A stretch of DNA of 35,395 nucleotides from a virus, in the IMG/VR virus record IMGVR_UViG_3300003873_000055, positions 1 to 35,395 of that record; one strand, 5' to 3'. Positions 6,934-13,677 of this stretch are shown here, in pieces; the first letter of the stretch is position 1, and the number at the start of each line of letters is the position of its first letter. Position numbers and translations under genes: made by a program. Under the pieces are notes generated by a model. The model made no database searches, was not told the DNA's origin, and saw only the letters and a program-made list of their open reading frames with translations.

Positions 6934-8707
6934 ATTTGACCCAGGTCCTGAGTTTTTCTACGAACAGATAGCTAAACCACTTATAGCGGATTTTGTACGC
7001 ATGATGTGCAATGGCCTGCTAGTAGATGACGACAAAGTAGAGGAGCTACGTACGGTATTAGACAAAAACTTAGCTAAAGTGGCAGAAACACTTAGTAACA
7101 ACTCAATTATATCCGAGTTCCGGGGACAGCAGTACAAAGTAGCTTACATAGCCTTAGAGGCAGAGCAACGATCTAAGTTTCGCACCATAGATTACTACCT
7201 CAAACCATACAAACAAGGGGACATGACCCATCGTACATACCTAGTCAACTACCTACTGGAGCAAGCTAACCTGTCTCACGACAAACGTTCTAAGTGGGCT
7301 GTTAGCGACTTAAAGAAATACAATAGAGTCAACCCTTTACCACTGTTCAATCCTATCATAGACAAAACAGTACTTACTACCGACCCAGTAGTCTTAGCTG
7401 CTATGAAATGTTTAGCACAACAAAAACTTAGCATATACAACAAATCTAAGCTGACTAAACTAGACGAAGCTACACCGGAAACTTTAGCTCCACCATTCAA
7501 CCCTGGCTCATCAGTGCAGAAATTTCAGTTATTATCAGACATGCTAGGCTACGAGTCCGGCAAAGAAAGTAAAGCATATATCAAGTACCACAAAGAACTG
7601 TCTTATGGTAAAACACCGACTGATAAGAATGGCGTACCAAAGAAAGAACCAAACCAGTGGAGCTGGGGACGTGATCAACTAGAAGCCCTGCTGTATATGG
7701 TGCCCGATACTAACCCAGAGCTACAGGAACTACTGCAGTCTTTAGTTGACTATAGCTTTAACTCTATCATCCGTACCAACTTTATAGAAGCATTCGACAC
7801 TTTCACAATAGACAACTTCTTACACGGTAACATACGTTTACTAGGCGCGGTATCAGGTAGAAACACCAGCAATAGCCCAAATATGCTAAATATGCCTTCT
7901 ACTAAATCTATCTTTGCTGGACCTGTAAAGAAGTGTTTTAAAGCCCCTGAGGGTTATTTAGTGTTTCAAGCAGACTTTAGCGCCCTAGAAGAAGTATGTT
8001 TAGCAAACCTATCTAAAGATGAGAACAAACTAGATGAAATAGAATCAGCGCTGCCACGTAATGTAGGTGAATCAGACAACGATTACATAAAACGTTATAA
8101 ACAAGAAGTAGATAACAATTCTACACTTAAAACAATACGCCAACGGTCTAAACCAGTATCCTTCAAGCTAAACTATCTAGGTATGGCAGATGCAGATAAA
8201 GGTGGGGTAATAACAGATGAAATATACAATAAATTCCATAATGAGTTATATACAGGAGTAGCTTCATTTTTAGATGATATGATAACCAATCACAAGCGCA
8301 ATGGATATACTCATTTAGGCTTAGGATTCCGTATATACAGTTCAAATATAGATAAACATTTCCGTACCATATGGAATGCATACGCAGGGCAATTCTGGAG
8401 TATGTTGTCTCTCATAACTGTAAATGAAATGCACTATAGAATAGACAAAAAGAACTTATCAAAAGATATAGTGTTCAACTCAACAATTTATGATGCAGTT
8501 TATTGTTACGTTAAAAAGGATGCTAAAATTATTAAATGGTTAAACGATAATTTAGTGGAAGTAATGACTAAAAATTGGTTAGAAGGACAAGTAGTAAAAA
8601 ATCAAGTAGAAGGTGAAATAGGCTCATCGTGGAAAGCTGAAGCTGTTATACCAAATGGTGCATCTGAAGATAAAATACAAGAAATACTAGATAAAATGGG
8701 TAGTTGA
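6875..8707 (+). CDS. Family A DNA polymerase, polymerase domain
   Basis: This 610-residue protein replicates the phage genome. Motif A is QADFSALEE (Asp367, Glu372), motif B is R-Q-R-S-K-P-V-S-F-K-L-N-Y (Arg422, Lys426, Phe430, Tyr434) and motif C is IYDAVY (Asp540). Motif C has Ala where the usual HDE has Glu. The proofreading domain is encoded separately at 5059. ATG 6875 is used, with AAAGGA at 6861-6866 inside the homing gene, so the inserted gene supplies the translation signal. From about 8170 to the stop the DNA becomes clearly A/T-rich (16 of 60 G+C at 8461-8520 against 23 of 60 at 7021-7080), up to the second homing gene. Confidence 0.9.
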   Translation: MKTTQKKRVWQYLPMPPPSKFDPGPEFFYEQIAKPLIADFVRMMCNGLLVDDDKVEELRTVLDKNLAKVAETLSNNSIISEFRGQQYKVAYIALEAEQRSKFRTIDYYLKPYKQGDMTHRTYLVNYLLEQANLSHDKRSKWAVSDLKKYNRVNPLPLFNPIIDKTVLTTDPVVLAAMKCLAQQKLSIYNKSKLTKLDEATPETLAPPFNPGSSVQKFQLLSDMLGYESGKESKAYIKYHKELSYGKTPTDKNGVPKKEPNQWSWGRDQLEALLYMVPDTNPELQELLQSLVDYSFNSIIRTNFIEAFDTFTIDNFLHGNIRLLGAVSGRNTSNSPNMLNMPSTKSIFAGPVKKCFKAPEGYLVFQADFSALEEVCLANLSKDENKLDEIESALPRNVGESDNDYIKRYKQEVDNNSTLKTIRQRSKPVSFKLNYLGMADADKGGVITDEIYNKFHNELYTGVASFLDDMITNHKRNGYTHLGLGFRIYSSNIDKHFRTIWNAYAGQFWSMLSLITVNEMHYRIDKKNLSKDIVFNSTIYDAVYCYVKKDAKIIKWLNDNLVEVMTKNWLEGQVVKNQVEGEIGSSWKAEAVIPNGASEDKIQEILDKMGS

Positions 8708-8732
8708 CATAATACCATATTTAGTGTATAAT
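8704..8732 (+). promoter_or_regulatory. Consensus sigma70 promoter of the second homing gene
   Basis: TTGACA (8704-8709), a 17-base spacer and TATAAT (8727-8732) are a perfect host consensus promoter. The -35 overlaps the polymerase stop codon TGA at 8705-8707. It lies 31 bases before ATG 8763 and gives the endonuclease gene its own transcription. Confidence 0.75.
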
Positions 8733-8762
8733 TACAATATACGTAATGCATAAGGGGTTATT

Positions 8763-9524
8763 ATGAGAATGACTAATACTAAGACATTTATAGAAATGTC
8801 AAAACAACGAATAGGTGATATATATGATTACTCAAAAGTGGTATATACACGAGGAACAGACAAAGTAGTAATAGGCTGTAAAAAACATGGAGATTTTTTA
8901 GTATCGCCTGATAACCATGTACACAAAAAAAGTGGATGTCCTAAGTGCAAACATGAAGCAACTGCCAATAGATGTAGAAAAAATGTTAATACATTTAAAT
9001 TAGAAGCTACTATTGTACATTCAGGTTTATACACTTATGATAAAGTAATGTATAATACTGCTAGAAAACCTGTAATTATTACATGTCCTACTCATGGAGA
9101 TTTTGAGCAAACACCAGATAACCACTTAAAAGGTGTAGGATGCCCAAGCTGTAATGGTGGAATATATAACGCTAATAAAGAAACTGTATTATATTATTTA
9201 TCTATAAACAATGGACAAGCATATAAAATAGGAATAACGTGTAAAACTTTAAAAACTAGATTTAATATAAATGACTTTAAAAAGTTAGAAAAAATAAAAA
9301 CTTGGGTATTTACTAATGGCAGATTAGCTTATGAAGTAGAACAAGCATTATTAAAACATTTTAAAAAATACAAATATACCGGAGACGATTTACTATTAAC
9401 AGGAAATACAGAATTATTAATACGTAATGTATTAGATACATATGCTAATGTATTTTCTAGTATAAAAGACTATATGACAAAAAAAGAAATAAATACATTT
9501 ATTTCATCACTAAAGGACCTATAA
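8763..9524 (+). CDS. Zinc-finger/GIY-YIG homing endonuclease after the polymerase gene
   Basis: The 253-residue protein has two zinc-binding repeats at about 8-62 and 76-130, each with a YDY/YTYDKV strand, a C-x-x-HG-x-F block and a C-P-x-C pair, followed by a GIY-YIG core at 140-167 (TVLYYLSI, YKIGIT, Arg167). This is the same architecture as the 5848 protein with fewer repeats. AAGGGG precedes ATG 8763. The DNA is A/T-rich and continuous in composition with the 3' third of the polymerase. The stop overlaps the next ATG as TAATG, and AAAGGACC at its end is the next gene's ribosome site. Confidence 0.8.
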   Translation: MRMTNTKTFIEMSKQRIGDIYDYSKVVYTRGTDKVVIGCKKHGDFLVSPDNHVHKKSGCPKCKHEATANRCRKNVNTFKLEATIVHSGLYTYDKVMYNTARKPVIITCPTHGDFEQTPDNHLKGVGCPSCNGGIYNANKETVLYYLSINNGQAYKIGITCKTLKTRFNINDFKKLEKIKTWVFTNGRLAYEVEQALLKHFKKYKYTGDDLLLTGNTELLIRNVLDTYANVFSSIKDYMTKKEINTFISSLKDL

Positions 9525-9856
9525 TGGGATTCAGATCACAAATACACATTAAGTGCAAAGTCTCTAAGGCATTCGAGTTCAAGCACTTCTTATCAACTTA
9601 CAAAACAGACCATGGCAATGACCTAGTAGTCGAAGAGAACTTCTACACAGACAAAGAGCACCTATACCTAACACTAAACGACTGGAAGTTCTACGAAGGT
9701 TACCCAGTAGTAGACGACATCATAGCGTTTGTAGGTAGCCCCTCAATGGTGGACCAGATAGGTATGATAGCTATACACGAAGACGAGACTACATCCGAGT
9801 GGGGTGCTCCATGGGAAGTAGGCCTATACGCCTCAATGATAATCGAAGGAATGTAA
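9524..9856 (+). CDS. Conserved-type phage protein of unknown function (110 aa)
   Basis: It begins MGFRSQIHIK, the same kind of start as a family of small phage and bacterial proteins beginning 'MGYRS', and contains many Tyr, Trp and acidic residues with a beta-rich pattern. The start overlaps the homing gene's stop. Codon use returns to the phage's usual NNC/NNA pattern, unlike the homing gene before it. Function is unknown; position places it in the replication operon. Confidence 0.6.
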   Translation: MGFRSQIHIKCKVSKAFEFKHFLSTYKTDHGNDLVVEENFYTDKEHLYLTLNDWKFYEGYPVVDDIIAFVGSPSMVDQIGMIAIHEDETTSEWGAPWEVGLYASMIIEGM

Positions 9857-9857
9857 C

Positions 9858-10049
9858 ATGGTAATACAAGTAAAGAACACACAGTATTTCGAATGGGAAG
9901 TACCGACAAAACTAATCAAGCAACTAGACACTACCGAACCTACTAAGGTACAACAACTAATAGACGAACACTTTAACCCTGACAACGACGTAACTGTCGA
10001 ACAGATTAGTGACGACTACTACGAATTAGAGGACATCATAAATGACTAA
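9858..10049 (+). CDS. Small acidic protein of unknown function (63 aa)
   Basis: ATG 9858 follows the previous stop at once, with AAGGAATG as ribosome site. The protein is short, acidic in its C-terminal half (DDYYELEDIIND) and has no recognised motif. Its last 8 bases overlap the next gene's ATGACTAA. Confidence 0.55.
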   Translation: MVIQVKNTQYFEWEVPTKLIKQLDTTEPTKVQQLIDEHFNPDNDVTVEQISDDYYELEDIIND

Positions 10050-10245
10050 AGCAAAACGCATCGACCAATGTAATAAAGGTCACTCTTTCTGGGTGTGTGC
10101 GGACTGTGCAGACAAGCATTCCACTAACCCACCATACGAGTACCCACTAACTGTACACAACAACACGTGCTACATATGCGAGCAACACACAGTAGTAGGC
10201 CCATCTCGCAAGTTATTTGGCCACTACAAATCAGACATACACTAA
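10042..10245 (+). CDS. Small double zinc-finger protein
   Basis: In this 67-residue protein two metal-binding clusters can be seen: Cys10-KG-His14 with Cys19-x-x-Cys22 and His26, and Cys43-x-x-Cys46-x-x-His49. Such spacing suggests two bound zinc ions and a nucleic-acid or protein-binding role. It overlaps the preceding gene by 8 bases and is followed 10 bases later by the next start. The exact family is not recognised. Confidence 0.55.
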   Translation: MTKAKRIDQCNKGHSFWVCADCADKHSTNPPYEYPLTVHNNTCYICEQHTVVGPSRKLFGHYKSDIH

Positions 10246-10255
10246 AGGAACAACA

Positions 10256-10426
10256 ATGAAAACAATAGAAATCACACTTAAACAAGGTAAGGAAGTAGAA
10301 ACACTAACACGTACCAACGTAAAGTTCTACTCCTTTGCAAAGCAGTATCTAGCAGTTACTCGCACAGACGGCAAGCAGTCTTACTATCGTCTATCAACAG
10401 TACTAGCTATAGAGGAAGTAGCATGA
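10256..10426 (+). CDS. Small protein of unknown function (56 aa)
   Basis: I start at ATG 10256 (MKTIEITLKQGKE) because AAAGGAACAAC lies directly upstream; an in-frame codon at 10217 lies inside the previous gene and lacks a site. The protein looks like a small beta-rich fold. Its stop overlaps the ATG of the RecB-like nuclease as ATGA, so the two are translationally coupled. Confidence 0.55.
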   Translation: MKTIEITLKQGKEVETLTRTNVKFYSFAKQYLAVTRTDGKQSYYRLSTVLAIEEVA

Positions 10427-11226
10427 AACCCACAGCCCTCGATTACAACAACGGCAAACATATCCTACCTGAAGGTGCATTCCGTATAGGGGCCTCTTCA
10501 TTCAGCACATTCGTATCCCGCCCATGGCAATGGTACAAAGAACAAGTACTCGGTCAAGGCGGTTTCGAAGGTAACACAGCTAGTGTCATAGGCACTATCG
10601 TACACTACTGTGCTGAGTCCAAGGCTCAAGGTAACGAACCTGACATCAACGAAATCAACCAGTACATAGAGAACCAATCTGGCAACATCGAAGTAGACAA
10701 GTACATCGTAGCTGAGTCATGGAAACCTATGGCAATGGAGCTAGTCAACTCTTACGTTACGCCAACCCTAAGCCAGTACACCTCAGTAGAGGAGTTCGTT
10801 AGTCAAACGTTAGGCAGCGACATCTTTGCAGGTGGCTCAATAGACGCTATACAAGGCGACACCATAGTAGACTACAAAACATACAACTCAGCTACCAAAC
10901 CCTCCAGTATCCCACCATACTACAAGCAACAGCTCCTAGAGTATGCATGGGTGCTACAGCAACTAGGTAGACCAATGTCACGTATCCGCCTAGTCTACGT
11001 AAACCGTCCAATAGACACTCGCCGTACATCAGAGAAGACAGGCAAACCGATAGGCAAGTACACACCACCTGAAGTAACCGTCCTAACTGAACTAATCACA
11101 GCGGAGGACATAGCGTGGATCGAGTCTATGCTTACACTAGCTAAAGACAAGCTCCTAGCTACCGAACAACATCCCGAGTTACGCAATCTAATCTGGCACT
11201 TCCCAGACGCATACCTAGAGAACTAA
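10423..11226 (+). CDS. RecB/Cas4-like PD-(D/E)XK exonuclease
   Basis: A 267-residue nuclease of the PD-(D/E)XK superfamily. Visible motifs are IGTIVH (56-61, His61), GGSID (137-141, Asp141), DYK (150-152, Asp150 and Lys152) and QQLLEYAW (169-176, with Gln and Tyr174), in the order found in RecB- and Cas4-type exonucleases used by phages. It would resect DNA ends for recombination or replication repair. The Sak4-like ATPase and ssDNA-binding gene just downstream make a typical phage recombination set. There is no cysteine cluster like that of iron-sulphur Cas4 proteins. Confidence 0.8.
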   Translation: MKPTALDYNNGKHILPEGAFRIGASSFSTFVSRPWQWYKEQVLGQGGFEGNTASVIGTIVHYCAESKAQGNEPDINEINQYIENQSGNIEVDKYIVAESWKPMAMELVNSYVTPTLSQYTSVEEFVSQTLGSDIFAGGSIDAIQGDTIVDYKTYNSATKPSSIPPYYKQQLLEYAWVLQQLGRPMSRIRLVYVNRPIDTRRTSEKTGKPIGKYTPPEVTVLTELITAEDIAWIESMLTLAKDKLLATEQHPELRNLIWHFPDAYLEN

Positions 11227-11399
11227 CCCACAACCACGACTACATGCCATAGTCTATATGAAGGTGGCGGTACCCAGTCCGAAGGCACATTCTAACTAAG
11301 TTAGTTACTTAGCGTCCACTACGAGGCGGTTTCGTAGAGTCTCTGGTTAAGGTACCCATGACAAAAATGAACAACCTAGAGGGAACTAACTAACCCCTC
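11227..11399 (+). other. Non-coding hairpin array upstream of 11478 gene
   Basis: No gene is seen here. Successive stems can be drawn: GACTA/TAGTC (11238-11254), CTAAG/CTTAG (11296-11312) and CTACGA/TCGTAG (11319-11337), each with a 7-nt loop; CTCTGG with CCTAGAG across a bulge (11341-11381); and GAGGG/CCCTC (11379-11399). CTAAC-TAA-GTTAG (11292-11304) is an alternative 5-bp stem with a 3-nt loop. GGTACC occurs twice (11269, 11351) and the copies could pair. It may be a structured leader or ncRNA. Confidence 0.45.
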
Positions 11400-11472
11400 G
11401 CCTTTATACTGCTAGGCAGCCACACAAACGGACCTCCTATATGCCACAGTGGCTGTCTACTAGTATAAAGGC
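11400..11472 (+). promoter_or_regulatory. Long hairpin burying the ribosome site of the 11478 gene
   Basis: Eleven bases (11400-11410) pair perfectly with 11462-11472. After a 2x2 internal loop, TAG/CTA, a G-U pair and CAGCCAC/GTGGCTG (11417-11423 with 11449-11455) continue the stem to about 22 pairs around a 25-nt loop. The 3' strand contains AAAGG (11467-11471), the only good ribosome site for ATG 11478, so the fold would block translation unless opened or cut. The size and internal loop also resemble RNase III processing sites in phage transcripts. Confidence 0.65.
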
Positions 11473-11477
11473 CGCCA

Positions 11478-11681
11478 ATGAGATGGTTAACACAACAATA
11501 CCTAAGGCTATGGAACTACTTTGTCCAACTCGACAGAGCCCGTATCTTAGAACAAACAGCAAAGCACACTAGAGACCAGGCAAAACCTGCAATCTCTAAA
11601 CCGTCTATCGGGTTGACGATAGTAACTGACTTACCCACACGAAAGGGTTTAAGAATCAAACACAAAAAGGATAGCCAATGA
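11478..11681 (+). CDS. Small basic protein of unknown function (67 aa)
   Basis: It begins MRWLTQQYLRLWNYF, an aromatic amphipathic N-terminus, and ends in a basic tail (RKGLRIKHKKDSQ). Its ribosome site AAAGG is inside the long hairpin at 11400-11472, so its translation is probably controlled. It overlaps the next gene by 4 bases (ATGA). No family is recognised. Membrane association through the N-terminal helix is possible. Confidence 0.55.
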   Translation: MRWLTQQYLRLWNYFVQLDRARILEQTAKHTRDQAKPAISKPSIGLTIVTDLPTRKGLRIKHKKDSQ

Positions 11682-11908
11682 ACATATGGGAAAACATATA
11701 CACTCATCTGGAAACACCTATTGGAGCAGGCTTCTACGCACTTAGAGAGAACACTAGTGCATCAGGTAGTAAGTACACTAAACTAGTTACACGCTTCAGA
11801 GGACCAGGCAACCACATCGACCACACTAAGGTCACACAACCAAGCATCGGGCATAACGCTAGACGCCAAATCATCCTAGATAAACGTAAGGAAAAACAAC
11901 ATGGCTGA
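11678..11908 (+). CDS. Small basic protein of unknown function (76 aa)
   Basis: ATG 11678 overlaps the previous stop; AGGATAGCC lies upstream. The protein is basic, rich in Arg, Lys and His in its C-terminal half (RRQIILDKRKEKQ), and could bind nucleic acid. It overlaps the Sak4-like gene by 8 bases, linking it to the recombination module. No family is recognised. Confidence 0.55.
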   Translation: MNIWENIYTHLETPIGAGFYALRENTSASGSKYTKLVTRFRGPGNHIDHTKVTQPSIGHNARRQIILDKRKEKQHG

Positions 11909-12563
11909 AAAACTACTAATATCCGCGTTATCAAACAGCGGAAAGACAACACTACTCAAGGACCTTGAGGACGTACTAGTTATCGCAATAGACGGGAAAG
12001 TATACCCTTTTCCACAACCACACGTAAACGTAAGCTCGTTTAACACTATCGAGGAGTTCACTAATCTAATCAGTGAGAAAGTTGAGGCGTACCAAGAGAA
12101 GTTCGATAAGCTACCTAAAACAATAGCTATCGACTCAGTAAGTCGGGTATTCGAACTAATAGCTAACAACTGTAATGTGAAGTACCAAGGGTTCAATATC
12201 TACACAGAACTAAACAAAGAAGTAGCCGCATTCACTCAATACATAGAGGACGTACTTATAGCTAACGACATGAACGTAGTTATCGTATCTCACGCTGTAT
12301 GGGACGCAGACACAAACCGTTATGTACTAGTAGCTCAAGGGAGTTTTGCTAAGTCAGGTGGATTCCTATCCGTAGTTGACAACAGTATATTCCTAGAAGT
12401 GAAAGGGTCAAAACGTATAGTTCACCACAGAACCGCTAAGTATGCCTCTCGTACTACACTAGAGGATATACCAGACACGGAACCGGCTGACGAGTACAAC
12501 CTTCAAGACCACATAGATAAACTAGCTACCCTAAAAGGTGAAGTAACTAACTGGTCTATCTAG
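11901..12563 (+). CDS. Sak4-like RecA-fold ATPase
   Basis: A 220-residue P-loop ATPase. A Walker A-like loop SNSGKTTL lies at 11-18 (Lys15, Thr16), Walker B-like TIAIDS at 74-79 (Asp78) and a sensor strand VVIVSH at about 134-139. This matches the short phage Sak4 group (RecA core, AAA_24-type), which anneals single strands during phage recombination and works with an ssDNA-binding protein. The neighbours fit: RecB-like exonuclease upstream and the ssDNA-binding gene downstream, now separated by a homing gene. AAGGAAAAACA precedes ATG 11901. Confidence 0.75.
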   Translation: MAEKLLISALSNSGKTTLLKDLEDVLVIAIDGKVYPFPQPHVNVSSFNTIEEFTNLISEKVEAYQEKFDKLPKTIAIDSVSRVFELIANNCNVKYQGFNIYTELNKEVAAFTQYIEDVLIANDMNVVIVSHAVWDADTNRYVLVAQGSFAKSGGFLSVVDNSIFLEVKGSKRIVHHRTAKYASRTTLEDIPDTEPADEYNLQDHIDKLATLKGEVTNWSI

Positions 12564-12577
12564 TCACAGCTTAGTTT

Positions 12578-12598
12578 AAGTATACGTCAGCTATACTT
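12578..12598 (+). other. Hairpin before the original ssDNA-binding gene start
   Basis: AAGTATA (12578-12584) and TATACTT (12592-12598) form a 7-bp stem with a 7-base loop, 15 bases after the Sak4 stop. It has no T-run, so an attenuator, operator or processing site is more likely than a terminator. Confidence 0.4.
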
Positions 12599-12648
12599 TC
12601 CACCCCAATTGGATATTTACCTAACCAGAACACACAAGGAACTAACAC

Positions 12649-12681
12649 ATGGCTTTATTTACAGCTAAAAAAGACAGCTAA
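12649..12681 (+). pseudogene. Broken 5' end of the ssDNA-binding gene
   Basis: ATG 12649 reads MALFTAKKDS then TAA. It matches the start of the working gene at 13678, MSLFTARKDAES, at 7 of the first 9 residues, and the DNA matches closely over ATG-(GCT/AGC)-TTATTTACAGC. AAGGA (12636-12640) is a good ribosome site at normal distance. The homing gene lies between the two copies. This is the original start of the gene, truncated after ten codons by the insertion. Confidence 0.8.
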
Positions 12682-12722
12682 GTCTAAGGTTGCTATAAGC
12701 TGCTAAGGGGTATAGTACTGTT

Positions 12723-13673
12723 ATGAAAACATTTAACGGTAATAAAAAGATATTTATAGCAGACGTTGGGATGCACTGGGATAAGAGGCACACTCGTAGG
12801 CGTAGAATGTATGAAGTACAGTGCCCTACATGCCACGGTATTAGAACAATACCAAAGTACAGTTATGATACTTACACTTCAACTAGGTGTGAGTCCTGTA
12901 AACTTAAAAAGAACCCTCTAGATAAAGATGTAAGAGAGTACTGGAATTACGTAAAAAGTTATTTTACGTTAGACCCGGCGTTTCTAGACTACGAAATCTT
13001 TAAAAAATGGTTGTTGACAACGAACTGGAAAAAAGGGTATAAGGCACATACAGTGAAAAGGGTGTTTTCGACGAGTACCGTGTTTACTGAAAATCGAGGC
13101 CTTCCTTACAAGGATTTTGTAACTAAGTCTATGATTAACCATAAAGGTGTTTACAGCTACCCAGAAAGTTATACGGATATAGTACCTAAAACTACTGGGG
13201 TACTATGCGGAATCCACGGGATTTTTAACGCCAAATTAGTAGAACACGCTCAAGGAAAGCAAGTTTGTCCCCTTTGTTATAAGGATAAAATGAGACAACA
13301 GGTAGGAAACTACTCTTATTCAGAGTGGGAAAAACAAGGTAAAGCGTCAAAAAACTTTGAGAGCTTTAAAGTATACGTACTAAAACTGCTCACAGAAAAC
13401 GGGGTTACGTTTAAAGTAGGTAAAACTTTCCTTGCCATAGATAGCAGGTTTAACAGAAGTACACTACCATACCCATACGAGGCGGTAGAGTACTACGAAG
13501 GCCCAGCTAACCTTGTAAGTGCATTAGAACAAGAGTTGCACAGTATAAACAAACACTATAAAAGTACACCAGAGAAGTTTTTTCATGGGTACAACGAATG
13601 TTTTGTTACTTATACCATGCCAATAGACACCCTAACTAAGGGTTTAACATATATAAAACACAAAGGAAAATAA
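12723..13673 (+). CDS. Zinc-finger/GIY-YIG homing endonuclease inserted in the ssDNA-binding gene 5' end
   Basis: A 316-residue protein with zinc-binding pairs C34-x-x-C37 with C56-x-x-C59, and C162-x-x-H165 with C182-x-x-C185. A GIY-YIG core follows at about 215-243 (FKVYVLKL, FKVGKT, Arg242) and a Glu further on. The middle (about 65-130) is basic and probably binds DNA. It starts at ATG 12723; TATAGT at 12711 and a poor -35 might be its promoter, weaker than those of the other two homing genes. AAAGGA at its 3' end (13662-13667) is the ribosome site of the downstream gene. Confidence 0.75.
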   Translation: MKTFNGNKKIFIADVGMHWDKRHTRRRRMYEVQCPTCHGIRTIPKYSYDTYTSTRCESCKLKKNPLDKDVREYWNYVKSYFTLDPAFLDYEIFKKWLLTTNWKKGYKAHTVKRVFSTSTVFTENRGLPYKDFVTKSMINHKGVYSYPESYTDIVPKTTGVLCGIHGIFNAKLVEHAQGKQVCPLCYKDKMRQQVGNYSYSEWEKQGKASKNFESFKVYVLKLLTENGVTFKVGKTFLAIDSRFNRSTLPYPYEAVEYYEGPANLVSALEQELHSINKHYKSTPEKFFHGYNECFVTYTMPIDTLTKGLTYIKHKGK

Positions 13674-13677
13674 CAAT

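Noticed and set aside
11292-11304. Firm call of an N4-type virion polymerase promoter
   Set aside because: The 5-bp stem with a 3-base loop fits, but it overlaps a competing stem, lies in the middle of the replication region, and only one such site was noticed.
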